Origin: Phycisphaerae bacterium
GTDB lineage: Bacteria; Planctomycetota; Phycisphaerae; UBA1845; Fen-1342
Direction: 5' to 3'
Assembly (NCBI GenBank): GCA_028277645.1
Contig: JANQFV010000037.1
Span: 278,961-342,960 of the forward strand
DNA: 64,000 nucleotides
Both the position numbers and the translations under genes were made by a program. Under the pieces are notes generated by a model. That model was not told the origin of the DNA. It ran no database searches and saw nothing but the letters and a program-made list of their open reading frames with translations. Below, one piece after another: positions 27,950 to 37,230 of the stretch. Within the stretch, counting starts at the first letter, position 1, and every line of letters begins with the position of its first letter.

Positions 27950-28969
27950 CTAGTACTCCGCTCGCACGTTCGTCTTGCCGGTGAGGCTCCAGTACGCGTC
28001 GCCCCACTCCCAGCCCTTCAGCGTCTGATGAATCGTCTTGCGCGACACGTGGCCGTCGACGTACAGGAAGTTGGCCGTGCCACCATACTTGTCGCCACCC
28101 GGGTGGTGCCGCCCAACCGCGTTGATCTCCGCCAGACCTTGCCCATCGATCACGCCGATGCGGTTCTCGAGATCCGACAGCGGCACAACGCCGTAATCGA
28201 CGCGGTCGCCCGGATAGAAGAATCCGCCGTACTCCGGCGGAACCATATACTCGTTCCAGTTGGACGTGTGGACAAACGCACCGATCGGACGGTGGCTCTT
28301 GGACTCCGCGGCGCTCTCACCCAATTGAAGTGCTGATACACGCCAGTCCTTGTTGAACTCCGTGGCGAGGATCACGCCACGCGATGTGATCACTTCGCTC
28401 TCATCAACGAAGCGATTCCCGCGCCGAAAGCCCCACTGCGACGGATCCCACTTGTTACGTCCCACAATTGCGGCGTTCGCGGTATACGCGACGCGCGGCG
28501 CCTGCTTGTCTTCGCGGCTCGTCAGCGAGCCGAATTCTACGCCCTGCCCACCTTCGCGATTCGATTCCAGCTCACCCGGATACGTTCGCGGCAAACCACC
28601 ATCTTCGATTTCCGGGCAGGTGAACGACTTAGGATTCACCTCACCACCGTTGTAAAGCTGATAGCTCCAGTGAATGTAACCAAAGGGCTTCGCCGTTGGT
28701 TGGTGCGGAAATGTGTAGTCGCCGTTCGCATTGTACGGATAGGCGTAGGAAAACGGGAATTTCGAGTTGTTCTCGCGCAGGTAGATCTGAAACGCGTGCG
28801 CGACGTCGTGCAGGTTAGCCGCACACGATGTTGCCCGCGCGCTGCGCCGCGCGGCGGATAGCGCCGGCAACAGAATCGAAATAAGGATCGCGATGATCGC
28901 GACCACAACCAGAAGCTCAATGAGCGTGAACCCCCGCGCCGGCCGGCGCTTCCACTCTGCACTTGCCAT
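27950..28969 (-). CDS. Prepilin-type pseudopilin-like protein
   Basis: The 339-residue protein starts with a type IV prepilin signal ([20 protein letters not shown], cleavage after the Gly before FTLIE) followed by the hydrophobic assembly helix. The C-terminal domain ends with [12 protein letters not shown], the xDGHV motif of the large planctomycete family of H-x9-DG proteins. It is processed by a prepilin peptidase and probably lies in the envelope. It is the gene between phoR and the giant PstS-like gene, but independent regulation is possible because 277 bases separate it from phoR. Confidence 0.88.
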   Translation of the reverse strand: MASAEWKRRPARGFTLIELLVVVAIIAILISILLPALSAARRSARATSCAANLHDVAHAFQIYLRENNSKFPFSYAYPYNANGDYTFPHQPTAKPFGYIHWSYQLYNGGEVNPKSFTCPEIEDGGLPRTYPGELESNREGGQGVEFGSLTSREDKQAPRVAYTANAAIVGRNKWDPSQWGFRRGNRFVDESEVITSRGVILATEFNKDWRVSALQLGESAAESKSHRPIGAFVHTSNWNEYMVPPEYGGFFYPGDRVDYGVVPLSDLENRIGVIDGQGLAEINAVGRHHPGGDKYGGTANFLYVDGHVSRKTIHQTLKGWEWGDAYWSLTGKTNVRAEY

Positions 28970-29246
28970 GGTCCTGATTCTCCCGAGAATGTGAATGAAC
29001 AGACAAACCGAAGGTAGACTCCGCGCTTCTCGTTCACCTCCGAGCCGCGAGTGTAAGCCCAGCGCGTTAGAGAAATGCTAATGCTCGTGTGAATTGCGCA
29101 TTAAGGAGGCGTCGCCCTATTGCAGCAGCGCACCCGAAACGCCACAGGCGCGCCGGGCCGTGGGAGCAATCGAAACCCCTTGCGCGCCACGATCGCCCGA
29201 ACCTGAGCGTGCATAAACGAACGATGTGACTTATTCGAAATTTGAG

Positions 29247-31130
29247 TTAAGAATTCGTTGCAATCTCGACCATGTCTTCGCTCACACTCTGCGGTACGCG
29301 AAGTGTGACGCGCGTTCCCCGCCCTAAAGCGCTTTCGAGTCTTACCTGCCCCTGCATCGCTTCGACCGCATGCCGCACGATCGACAGACCGAGACCCGTG
29401 CCGCGCGCGGTTCCAGTCCGACTCCGCTGCACCTGGAAGAACCGCTCGAATACACGCTCCTGGTCTTCACTCGAGATGCCACAGCCGTCATCACTCACTT
29501 CGAATTCAACTGCTTCCGCCGTCCGCTTCACGAGCAGTCGGATATGCCCCCCCGGCTGCGTGTGCTTGATCGCATTGTCCACGAGGTTGTCCAACGCCAG
29601 CCGCAGCAGGTGCATATTGGCACGTACCTCCGACAGCCCCTCCGGCGCGCAGCGCCACTCCCAGTGCAATTGCTTCTCATCGATCGCTTCTGCGAATCGG
29701 AACTGGAGTTCATGCGCGACCCGCCGCACCTCGATCCGCTCCATCTCGAAGCGCTCCGCGGGCGACTCAAGTCGCGACAGGTCCAGCAGATCCGCCACCA
29801 TCTGCTGCAGCCGGTCGCTGTGCCGATCGATTTTCTGCAGGAACTCCGCCGCCGCGTCCGGGCTCCCGCCCAGATCCATTGCTAACAATGTCTCCACGCA
29901 CGCTCTAATCGTAGACAGCGGCGTGCGTAGCTCGTGCGAGGCGTTGGCCACGAAATCCGTGCGAACCTCGATTGTGCGTTCCAGCTCAGTAATGTCCGTC
30001 AGCACCGCCACCCGCCCGATACTCGAATCTGCATCCGGGCGCGACTCGGCCAAGTCGAGCTGCGTTGCCCGGACCAGCAGGTGCGTAGTCCCTTCAGTCG
30101 TCTCGATCTGAATGTACGCGTCCGGCGAGGGCAATCCACCGGAGGTTTCATCGGCCGCGTCGACCCCCGTAAGGGCTTCCGGCGAGCACGGTGCTTCGAG
30201 CAATAGTTGCTGTAGCGCGTGTTCGCGTATGCACGTTTCGACCGGCGTACCAATCAGCGTCTGTTCCCCCGTCACCTTTCCACGCAGGTTTAGCAACTTG
30301 ACCGCCGCCGGGTTGATCAACGCTATGCGACCATCCACGTCGACCACGATCACGCCTTCGCCCAGATGATCTACCAGCGATTGCAGCATGCGCCGCTGCC
30401 GATCGATCGTCTCCATTTGGATCGCCAGTCGGCGCCGGAGCCCCTCCAGTGCCGTGGACAAGACTGCGATCTCATCGGAACCGTCCGTTCGCAGTTCGGT
30501 CGTCAGATCGCCGGCCGAGAGCCGACGCGCCGTACGAATCACGCGATGGAACACGCGCCGGCGCATCTGGATGAAAATGAGTGCCACGACCACAGAGGCC
30601 AACGCGACGATCACGCCCTCGATGAAAAGGAGTCGCGCCACGGCGCCGGGATTCTGCGTGACAGCCCAACACGGCCGCGCCAGCCAGATGACTCCTTCGT
30701 CCTGCCCGGCCTGTCCCACGCGTGCCGTGACCATGGCATGCCAACGCCCGCGCGCGCCCCACTTGCGAATGCCCGACCAGATTCCCTGCTCGCGCCCGCG
30801 CAACATCATGGTGTGTCGCGCCATCTGCTCGGCAACGCCGGCGCCGGTTCCATCGTACAACACGTTCCCCGCGTTACCAAACACGGCCAACTCGACGCCG
30901 GAATCGCGCAACATCCCCAGTGTCACGACCACCGCCGAACGCCGTACGTCCGGCCAGTCTTCGCTCAGCACGGCACGCACCATCTCCGCCTCGCCCAGCA
31001 CTTGCTGCATCAGGGCGGCGTCGTTCAGCCGTTGCTGTTCTCGGGTCACCAGCCAGAAGATCAAACTGCAAGCGGCCACGACCAGCAAGGCGGTAAACAG
31101 TACCAGTCGCCGTCGTCCGCTCGCTTCCAT
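29247..31130 (-). CDS. phoR: Phosphate-regulon sensor histidine kinase PhoR
   Basis: The 627-residue kinase has two transmembrane helices (about 8-28 and 165-188) around an extracytoplasmic domain, a HAMP linker, a PAS region (LVDHLGEGVIVVDVDGRIALINPAA), a HisKA domain with His399 in FVANASHELRTPLS, and a HATPase domain (LDNLVDNAIKHTQPGG, DDGCGISSEDQERVFERFF, GTGLGLSIV). It is 15 bases downstream of the response regulator. The gene order and pst neighbourhood support PhoR; the extracytoplasmic domain is larger than in E. coli PhoR. Confidence 0.88.
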   Translation of the reverse strand: MEASGRRRLVLFTALLVVAACSLIFWLVTREQQRLNDAALMQQVLGEAEMVRAVLSEDWPDVRRSAVVVTLGMLRDSGVELAVFGNAGNVLYDGTGAGVAEQMARHTMMLRGREQGIWSGIRKWGARGRWHAMVTARVGQAGQDEGVIWLARPCWAVTQNPGAVARLLFIEGVIVALASVVVALIFIQMRRRVFHRVIRTARRLSAGDLTTELRTDGSDEIAVLSTALEGLRRRLAIQMETIDRQRRMLQSLVDHLGEGVIVVDVDGRIALINPAAVKLLNLRGKVTGEQTLIGTPVETCIREHALQQLLLEAPCSPEALTGVDAADETSGGLPSPDAYIQIETTEGTTHLLVRATQLDLAESRPDADSSIGRVAVLTDITELERTIEVRTDFVANASHELRTPLSTIRACVETLLAMDLGGSPDAAAEFLQKIDRHSDRLQQMVADLLDLSRLESPAERFEMERIEVRRVAHELQFRFAEAIDEKQLHWEWRCAPEGLSEVRANMHLLRLALDNLVDNAIKHTQPGGHIRLLVKRTAEAVEFEVSDDGCGISSEDQERVFERFFQVQRSRTGTARGTGLGLSIVRHAVEAMQGQVRLESALGRGTRVTLRVPQSVSEDMVEIATNS

Positions 31131-31145
31131 CTGGTTCCAGGAGTG

Positions 31146-31847
31146 TTACGAACCGTTGTCCGAAATGCGAAACGCGTAGCCCACGCCCCGCACCGTGTGA
31201 ATCGCAGCCGACGCGGCGCCGAGCTTCTTACGCAGCGACGCAATGTGTACGTCCATCGCGCGATTCGTCACCGCGGCGCCGTGCCCGATCGCCAGATCGA
31301 TGAGCTGCTCGCGCGTCAGCACACGCCCGCGCGCGCCCATCAGCGCCGCCAGGATACGAAACTCCGTCGCCGTCAGATCGAGCTCTTTTCCCTCGACACG
31401 CACCTCGTGCCGGCCGTGGTCCAGCACCACCGCGCCCAGTGACAACACTTCCGGCTGCGATCCAGCCGCCTTCTGGCGGCGCAACACCGCGCTCACGCGT
31501 GCCAGCAGCAGCTTCACCGAGAACGGTTTGCGCACATAATCATCCGCTCCCAGCGCAAAGCCCACGAGTTCGTCCTCGTCCTCGACTTTCGCCGTCAGCA
31601 TGATGATCGGCACGGACGCCGTCCGCGCGTCGCGCTTCAGCCGCTGCGCCACCTCATCACCAGACAGCTTGGGCAGCATGCGATCCAGCACGATCAGATC
31701 CGGCGGTTGGCGCGACGCCTCGGCCAGCGCACGCTCTCCGTCTTCGGCCCGGCGACAACTGTATCCCTCACGTTCGAGGTGATAGCAGACCACGTCTGCC
31801 AGATCGATTTCATCTTCGACTACCAGAATGGACGAGCGAGTTTCCAT
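31146..31847 (-). CDS. phoB: Phosphate-regulon response regulator PhoB
   Basis: The 233-residue protein has a receiver domain with acidic pocket EDE (11-13), phospho-acceptor Asp55 (LIVLDRMLP), Thr84 and Lys106 (VRKPFS), and an OmpR/PhoB winged helix (LDLTATEFRILAALMGARGRVLTREQLI, RAMDVHIASLRKKLG, HTVRGVGYAF). Phosphorylated by the adjacent PhoR, it would bind Pho boxes. A candidate box lies 140 bases upstream of its own start, suggesting autoregulation. Confidence 0.9.
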   Translation of the reverse strand: METRSSILVVEDEIDLADVVCYHLEREGYSCRRAEDGERALAEASRQPPDLIVLDRMLPKLSGDEVAQRLKRDARTASVPIIMLTAKVEDEDELVGFALGADDYVRKPFSVKLLLARVSAVLRRQKAAGSQPEVLSLGAVVLDHGRHEVRVEGKELDLTATEFRILAALMGARGRVLTREQLIDLAIGHGAAVTNRAMDVHIASLRKKLGAASAAIHTVRGVGYAFRISDNGS

Positions 31848-32148
31848 AACGTCACGGCTCCTGCATCCGCGACCGGGGGATTAGACCGCAACCGCTCGCT
31901 CATACCCGAATTCCGCCGGAATTCGCGGCGTTCGGGCAGAGTTCCATCGCGGTGCGCAAACGCAGTGCGCACCAAATGACGGGTGAATGTTAAGGCAGTT
32001 TTAGTTAGGCGCTAAGAACGAGCCCGCGATTTGTAAATCAGACCGCCAGAAAACGGCGGAAGTGCCCCGTCGTGCCACTGTTACTCGAGCAGTGACCTTC
32101 TCATTGCAGACAGCATTCAGACAAAGCAATAGCCCGTGCAAAGGCACA
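31848..32148. other. phoB promoter region
   Basis: About 300 bases separate phoB from the 3' end of the FMN reductase gene, both on the minus strand. The only element recognised is the candidate Pho box at 31987-32004. The rest shows no gene. Confidence 0.45.
31987..32004 (-). promoter_or_regulatory. Candidate Pho box upstream of phoB
   Basis: On the minus strand the sequence is CTAAAACTGCCTTAACAT, matching the pstS upstream motif at 15 of 18 bases and with the same half-site spacing. Its place before phoB fits autoregulation of the phosphate response. Confidence 0.5.
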
Positions 32149-32742
32149 CTAATGCTCCAATTCCCCGTCCTGCGCGAGCCGCTTCCCCAGCTTCTCCGCT
32201 GCAAATTGAAGCTCGGCGTTATCTCGAATCGATTCTACCCCCGTCACATCGCCCGCCGCACAAACCCCCAGCCAGTCACACCCCAGGTACGAGGCCGATC
32301 GCTCGAGTGCCGTCTCGATCAGGTCACAATTGTCCGCTGCAGCACCGCCCGACGTCAGCACCGCCGCCATGCGGCGCCCGCTCAAGGAGCAGTTCACCTT
32401 CCCCGCCTCGCTGAACTCCACTGTGCAATACAGTCGGTCCAGCGCGATCTTCAGCAGCCACGACGGCATCCACGCAAACACCGGCGTCGCCCATACAATC
32501 GCGTCGGCCTCGTGCAGTTTGCGCAGCACATCCTGCATGTCATCGTCGATCGCGCACTGATGATCCGAGCCCGCCTCGTCGCAGCAAAAGCATTCCTCGC
32601 AACCCACCAGATTGCGGTACTCGGAAAGTTGAATCGTCTCGGTCCGAGCCCCGGCCGAACGCGCCGCATCCAGCACCATATCCAGCAGAGCTTGCGTATT
32701 CCCCCTGGCCCGCGGGCTGCCCTGCACGGCGACGATCTTCAT
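32149..32742 (-). CDS. NADPH-dependent FMN reductase / iron-sulfur flavoprotein-like
   Basis: The 197-residue flavodoxin-fold protein starts MKIVAVQGSPRARGNTQALLD with the phosphate loop of the FMN reductase family. A Cys-rich segment GCEECFCCDE and later CAIDDDMQDVL match the family of NADPH-dependent reductases sometimes called iron-sulfur flavoproteins. WATPVFAWMPSWLLKIALDR is the second FMN-contact region. ATG 32742 has GGAG six bases upstream; a GTG one codon earlier is possible. Confidence 0.85.
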   Translation of the reverse strand: MKIVAVQGSPRARGNTQALLDMVLDAARSAGARTETIQLSEYRNLVGCEECFCCDEAGSDHQCAIDDDMQDVLRKLHEADAIVWATPVFAWMPSWLLKIALDRLYCTVEFSEAGKVNCSLSGRRMAAVLTSGGAAADNCDLIETALERSASYLGCDWLGVCAAGDVTGVESIRDNAELQFAAEKLGKRLAQDGELEH

Positions 32743-32842
32743 CACGACTCCTCGACCCCCTGGTTTTCCACAATACGCCCGGCGCGCGCAGCTAACCCGA
32801 CGTCCGGCGTTGCACCCCGCGTTCTGCCGGCCCGGGTGGCGG

Positions 32843-34033
32843 TTAGCCGAACCGCCCGCGCTCTTTCACCGCCTGGCGCTTGAACAGCGGCTTCTGGAAG
32901 CTCTGAATATATCCCTGCGCCTGGAAGTGCGTCAGCACCTCTTCCACCGTGCCGAACACGCGCGTAGCCGTCTCTGTGATGAACGGCGACGGCTCGGCCT
33001 TCGGCTGCCAGACGACGTAAACCTCTTTCGTCGTCTCAAACGCGTGCTGCAACTCGCGCTCGACGCCCGACGACAACCCCGGCCGCCCGTCCGGCAATTC
33101 CGGAATGAAGCTCACGATCATATCCGACTGGTCGATCAACTTGAAGTCGCGCGCGTAGATCTGCGCGTCGATGTCGCGTGCCACGCTATTCACTTCCGCA
33201 ACGTCAAACTCCACCGGCCGCCCGTTCACATCGACCGAAAACGTCTTCTTGCCGTCACGCTCCGCTGCCATCGCATCCGATGGCAGCCGCTTCTCATCCA
33301 TGTCGCCGGGGTCAAATGTGATGAAATGCTCCGCGATCACTTCGCGAAACGCGTCGATCTCCGCCAGCGTATCGGGCATGTCCATCACGTGCGTCATCGG
33401 GAAGGACGGATAGACGCGCTTCGTTTCCGGTTTGAAAATCAATCGGTAAAGCGACTCAATCGTGTTGTCCTCGATCCCCCGTGCGAAGACGTAGAAGCAG
33501 CCGTGCCCGCGCACCGCCGTCGCCATTACCTCCGTCGCGAGAATCTCCTCCTCGCGCCAGACCATGATGTCTTTGAGCGTGTGCGGCACATCGTGTTCGC
33601 GCGTCAACCGTTCGTGGATGGCATCGACGTTGTCCACCAGCGTGATGTACAGGTCAGCGTCGAGCGCCTGCATCTGATCATGGTCGAACGCCGGAAACAG
33701 CCCATGCTTCCAGCGGAACGACGCGTGCGTGTTCACGATAACCGTCTCGTGCTGGTCGACCTCCGCAAGTATGTCCTTGAACACGGACCGCCGCAGCGCG
33801 CCAAGCCGAGCCAGCGGCAGGTCCAGAATCCGCCCCGGCCGCACGTCGCGTGCCTCGGCGTACATCATGTCGCCCACATGAAACCGCCGTACCGGCGTAC
33901 CCCGTTGCTCCGCCAGCGCGGCAACCTTCTCGATGAAGGGCTTTTTATCGACCCCCACCTGGCCGGTCACCACCACGCGGCGGCCCTTGTGCCGCGCGCG
34001 TTCGAACAATCGCGTTTGCCGTTCGTCTGTCAT
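32843..34033 (-). CDS. P-loop nucleotide kinase-like / deoxyribosyltransferase-like two-domain protein
   Basis: The 396-residue protein has an N-terminal P-loop fold (RVVVTGQVGVDKKPFIEKV), an NTHASFRW segment and an LVDNVDAIHERL lid-like stretch, resembling archaeal-type adenylate kinases. The C-terminal half (from about residue 260: VNSVARDIDAQIYARDFKLIDQSDMIVSFIPEL, then SSGVERELQHAFETTKEVYVVW) resembles nucleoside 2-deoxyribosyltransferase-like proteins. The Walker A Gly before Lys is Asp here (VDKK), so ATP binding is not certain. The pairing suggests nucleotide metabolism or signalling, but I cannot name the reaction. Confidence 0.7.
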   Translation of the reverse strand: MTDERQTRLFERARHKGRRVVVTGQVGVDKKPFIEKVAALAEQRGTPVRRFHVGDMMYAEARDVRPGRILDLPLARLGALRRSVFKDILAEVDQHETVIVNTHASFRWKHGLFPAFDHDQMQALDADLYITLVDNVDAIHERLTREHDVPHTLKDIMVWREEEILATEVMATAVRGHGCFYVFARGIEDNTIESLYRLIFKPETKRVYPSFPMTHVMDMPDTLAEIDAFREVIAEHFITFDPGDMDEKRLPSDAMAAERDGKKTFSVDVNGRPVEFDVAEVNSVARDIDAQIYARDFKLIDQSDMIVSFIPELPDGRPGLSSGVERELQHAFETTKEVYVVWQPKAEPSPFITETATRVFGTVEEVLTHFQAQGYIQSFQKPLFKRQAVKERGRFG

Positions 34034-34164
34034 GTTTCTGCCGATCGCTTTCGGTTCATACCCATGTACCGGCGCACCCCGCCCCGCGCCTTGACGCCCA
34101 ACTCGGATTTTCTATCATGGAGGATTCCGGGTCAGATCGCAACGCCTCTTACGACCCGTACGCC

Positions 34165-34249
34165 GCGGCTGTGGCGGAATTGGCAGACGCGCTAGGTTCA
34201 GGTCCTAGTCCGGTTTTTCCGGGTGGAGGTTCGAATCCTCTCAGCCGCA
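34165..34249 (+). tRNA. tRNA-Leu (anticodon CAG)
   Basis: An 85-base class II tRNA. Acceptor arms GCGGCTG and CAGCCGC pair fully with discriminator A. The anticodon stem CTAGG/CCTAG holds loop TTCAGGT with CAG at 34199-34201. The long variable arm and GGTTCGAATCC T arm fit tRNA-Leu. The CCA end is not encoded. It reads CUG leucine codons. Confidence 0.96.
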
Positions 34250-34253
34250 TCGC

Positions 34254-34277
34254 AAACCCCGCATCCTGCGGGGTTTT
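34254..34277 (+). terminator. Rho-independent terminator after tRNA-Leu
   Basis: A ten-base stem AAACCCCGCA paired with TGCGGGGTTT around a TCC loop ends in a short T run, five bases after the tRNA. It is a textbook intrinsic terminator. Confidence 0.88.
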
Positions 34278-34373
34278 CTAATGCTCCTGATCAGCAACCG
34301 TACCTCGCTGACGCAGGGCCCGTAACCCCGCCGACAATGGAAATCGGTCACACCGCCGAATCGAAACCCGCGC

Positions 34374-35090
34374 CTACGGAAACCGCAAACGCGCGTTATC
34401 CCGCAACAGCTTCATCGGGTACAGCGTACCGCGCCAGAGCATCCCGCCGCGCCAGATCGTCAGCCAGCTCGCGCGTAGCAACAGTCCTACAGCCAACACG
34501 CTCGCGACGGGTACAAACAGCGCCGGCCACCACGGCCGTCGGAACCAGATGCTCGCCACCATTTGTGCAGTCATCGCGCACGCCGCGCCCACCGCACTTG
34601 CAGCTTGCACCCCGGGAAGCCCCAACGCCAGCAGACCCGCGAACGGTGCCAACTCGAGCGCCAGCAGCACGCCGCAGAACACGTTGAGCCGCGTGATGCT
34701 GAACCGCGCAAAGCTCGCCAACGCCGCCTTCTCGGCCCCGCGCGCCATGTCCGGCACCGACTCGTACCAGCGCACGTCTACACACCCCGCACCGTTCACC
34801 GCACCGCTGTAGTCGACCGAGCGTCGCATACCCAGGCGTCCGTTGGTGTAGTCGTACTTCGAGATCAGCTTCGCGGGATCGCTTGCGTCCCAGTGGTTCT
34901 GCACGTAATCCAGCGCGTCGCGATCGGTTTCGTAGATGTACTTGCGCTGCGCGCGCTGCTCTACGTGATAGTAGTCGGGCGGAATGCCGTCCTCCACCAC
35001 GGCGTTAACGGTGATCGACTCGACCAGGTCGGTGCCGGCCCGGTAGCGGTACGACGCGCCGTGGGCGTCCAGACCAGATCGACCCGCCAC
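34374..35090 (-). pseudogene. Chimeric ORF: RHS-repeat remnant joined to glycosyltransferase C terminus
   Basis: The first 100 codons (35090 to about 34790) look like a fragment of an RHS/YD-repeat protein: GASYRYRAGTDLVESITV and LISKYDYTNGRLGMRRSVDYSG. The remaining 137 codons (about 34790-34374) match the C-terminal part of membrane family 2 glycosyltransferases: VDVRWYESVPDMARGAEKA, two hydrophobic helices and TIWRGGMLWRGTLYPMKLLR. Neither part is complete; the first codon is TTG without a ribosome site. The missing N-terminal part of such a transferase lies at 39520-39870 on the same strand. I read this as rearrangement debris. Confidence 0.6.
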
Positions 35091-35200
35091 AACCCGGCCA
35101 ATGCCAGGGCCTCATCGAGAGCGTCCGACTCGCCGCCGAGCGCCGACAGTGTGCTCAACAGAACCGCGGCCGATAGCAATAGCGTATTCCGCGTTTTCAC
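35091..35200 (-). pseudogene. Signal-peptide-like N-terminal fragment
   Basis: A GTG-started frame encodes KTRNTLLLSAAVLLSTLSALGG, a plausible signal peptide, then SDALDEALALAGLWR before running into the RHS-like region in a different frame. It may be the beginning of a gene broken by the same rearrangement or frameshift, or a chance frame. Confidence 0.35.
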
Positions 35201-35313
35201 CTCTTACACGTTCTGGGGGACAATAGAGTTTCTCAAACGGGTGCGGCCTACCGCACCAGACTCGATGGGCACGCCCGCGCATGAGAATACTGCGTCAAGA
35301 CGAATTTTACGAA

Positions 35314-35568
35314 CTAGCCGTACCGAATCTTCATCGCCAGGATCAAGAATGCCAGCGCCAGGGTCACGCTGTTGGCTAGGATGAGCGGAAAGTCGCGGGT
35401 GAGCACGCCGTATGTGATCCATAGCGCAACACCGGTACACAGAATACTGAACATGCCCAGTGACACGTCCTTCGTGCGCCGCGTTCGCCAGCTCTTCACC
35501 GCTTGGGGAGCGAACGAGATGGTCGTCAGCGTGCCGGCCAGGATTCCCAGTAGCGTAACTTCGTTCAT
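35314..35568 (-). CDS. SemiSWEET sugar transporter family protein
   Basis: The 84-residue protein has three transmembrane helices in the PQ-loop arrangement, with TTISFAPQAVKSWRTRRTKDVSLGMF carrying the PQ motif in the first helix. Bacterial SemiSWEETs work as dimers that pass sugars down a gradient. The length is typical. The ribosome site is weak. It lies between the chimeric fragment and a secreted-protein gene. Confidence 0.88.
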   Translation of the reverse strand: MNEVTLLGILAGTLTTISFAPQAVKSWRTRRTKDVSLGMFSILCTGVALWITYGVLTRDFPLILANSVTLALAFLILAMKIRYG

Positions 35569-35612
35569 GACACCGGAAACTGAGAGCTGAGTCTCGTGCC
35601 AGCGCTCGCGGG

Positions 35613-37025
35613 TTAGCTAGGCGGGGCAAGCGGGCCGGTGAAGTTGCACTGTAACTTGCCAAAATCGTGGAGGTCAACATCGCCATCGGTCTCAAAATCT
35701 GCGGGCTCGCAACCCGTGGCGGGCGAGATATATGGCCCATCGAGGCAGCCGGCCAAGAGATTGAAATCCTCTCTGTCGATGTCGAGGTCACCGTCGAGGT
35801 CGCCGACCCCCACCGCGCGGAGATTGTCGAAGAAGGTGTGACCGTCAGCCACGGTGCCGAACTCCTGAGTGACTTCGAGTCCCAGCGCGATTTCATGCGT
35901 GCCGGTCAGATCGCGCACGTCGACTGATGTGTTGAGGTACTTCCACGACACCGGCAGGTCGCGTTTCCAACGTCTGTCGCCGTCCACGGCGAAGTAGGCA
36001 GTAGACTCGTGATCGTTCTGCTTGACGAAAGCGTCGAACCAGATGGATTCGACGTCGGTCAAGTCGACGGTTTGGTAGAACTCGATGAAGTCGCCGGGAT
36101 AGTGCGAATCCCACACCCAGGCGAACAGGTAGAGTGCGTAGTCGCCGTGTGAGACCCAATAAGGGGCCGGGGAGCGATCGTCGTAGACCTGCCCCAGGCC
36201 GTTCATTCCGCCGCTGCGTCGGTACTGCCAGAAGTCCGGCATCCCCGAACTCGGCGGTCCCTGCAACCAGCCCCCTGCGGGCATTTCGCCGGCCCATTCG
36301 GTTTCGAAACTGGGGTTGGGAATGACGTAGTCTGGAATACGTGGGGAGCCGTAAAGCTGAAAGGCCAGGTCGACGGGCTGCCAATTGGCGGGGAGTGTTC
36401 CAGAGTACGTCGCGATATTCCCGTTGGTTGCTTCTCCCCAATGGAGCCAGTCAGCGCCGTTGGTCGAGAAGGCGGCCGGGGCGCCCGTCTGCGCGGCGGG
36501 TTGGCGGTGATACCAGAGGAATTCCTCCGTGCCGAACACGTCGTGGCGGACCTGCACGCCGACCCAATAGACAACGGGGTCTTCCGGCGTACCCTGCTGG
36601 AGAAAGCGATGATACTCGGGCAGTGTGACGTAGAAGTGCGCGAGGCCACCATTGTACCATCCCACGTGATGTGGGTCGGTCGGGTCGGCGGGTGGCAAGA
36701 GACCACTGGCGTACAGCAATTCGCCGGGGTGTGTATCTTCGTCGGGTGTCGCGGGGACATTCTCCCAGAAGAAGACCTCCACGCCGAGTGTGTAAGGGTC
36801 ATCGAGTCCGCGCAGGCGTACCTCGGAGATGCGGCCGGTTTCGGTGCAGACGAAGTCGTCGGCACAGAGGAAGTAGTAGTCTCCGCCCCGCCAACTGGGG
36901 GACTTGCGCACGTCGACCGGTCCGATCTGGTCGTATTTGAGGGGGTCGCCCCAGCCGGCCTCGCTGTCAGCGGTTAGGAGAACCCCGGCGATTACAACCG
37001 ATAGGCATCTGATGCGCGTTGTCAT
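35613..37025 (-). CDS. Secreted protein with dockerin-type C terminus
   Basis: The 470-residue product starts MTTRIRCLSVVIAGVLLTAD (signal peptide). A beta-sandwich-like domain (ADDFVCTETGRISEVRLRGL, VFFWENVPATPDEDTHPG) of a type frequent in planctomycete exported proteins is followed by a second lectin-like region (IPNPSFETEWAGEMPAGGW onwards). Two calcium-type motifs end the protein (VGDLDGDLDIDREDFNLLAGCL and ETDGDVDLHDFGKLQCNF). Such C termini may attach the protein to a cell-surface or extracellular matrix; no enzyme motif is seen. Confidence 0.75.
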   Translation of the reverse strand: MTTRIRCLSVVIAGVLLTADSEAGWGDPLKYDQIGPVDVRKSPSWRGGDYYFLCADDFVCTETGRISEVRLRGLDDPYTLGVEVFFWENVPATPDEDTHPGELLYASGLLPPADPTDPHHVGWYNGGLAHFYVTLPEYHRFLQQGTPEDPVVYWVGVQVRHDVFGTEEFLWYHRQPAAQTGAPAAFSTNGADWLHWGEATNGNIATYSGTLPANWQPVDLAFQLYGSPRIPDYVIPNPSFETEWAGEMPAGGWLQGPPSSGMPDFWQYRRSGGMNGLGQVYDDRSPAPYWVSHGDYALYLFAWVWDSHYPGDFIEFYQTVDLTDVESIWFDAFVKQNDHESTAYFAVDGDRRWKRDLPVSWKYLNTSVDVRDLTGTHEIALGLEVTQEFGTVADGHTFFDNLRAVGVGDLDGDLDIDREDFNLLAGCLDGPYISPATGCEPADFETDGDVDLHDFGKLQCNFTGPLAPPS

Positions 37026-37088
37026 GGCAATATTCACTTGTGAAGGCGGTGTGACATAGGGGGGCGCCGATGTCGCTCGCCACGCGCC

Positions 37089-37110
37089 GGGGCAGGCTTG
37101 CGCCTGCCCC
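37089..37110. repeat. GGGGCAGGC palindromic hairpin
   Basis: Nine-base arms GGGGCAGGC and GCCTGCCCC flank TTGC. It stands upstream of the dockerin-type secreted-protein gene and downstream of the PEP-CTERM gene, and may end transcription of the latter. Confidence 0.6.
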
Positions 37111-37230
37111 ACCCTAGGAGAACCACAGCGCAGAACTCGGGAGCGATTCTACACCTCCTCTGCGAGAGTGCCCGCTACGCGCTTCGCGCTTCGCGCGTTA
37201 AGCGCCGCCACCGTTCGTGTTTCGGCGGGC

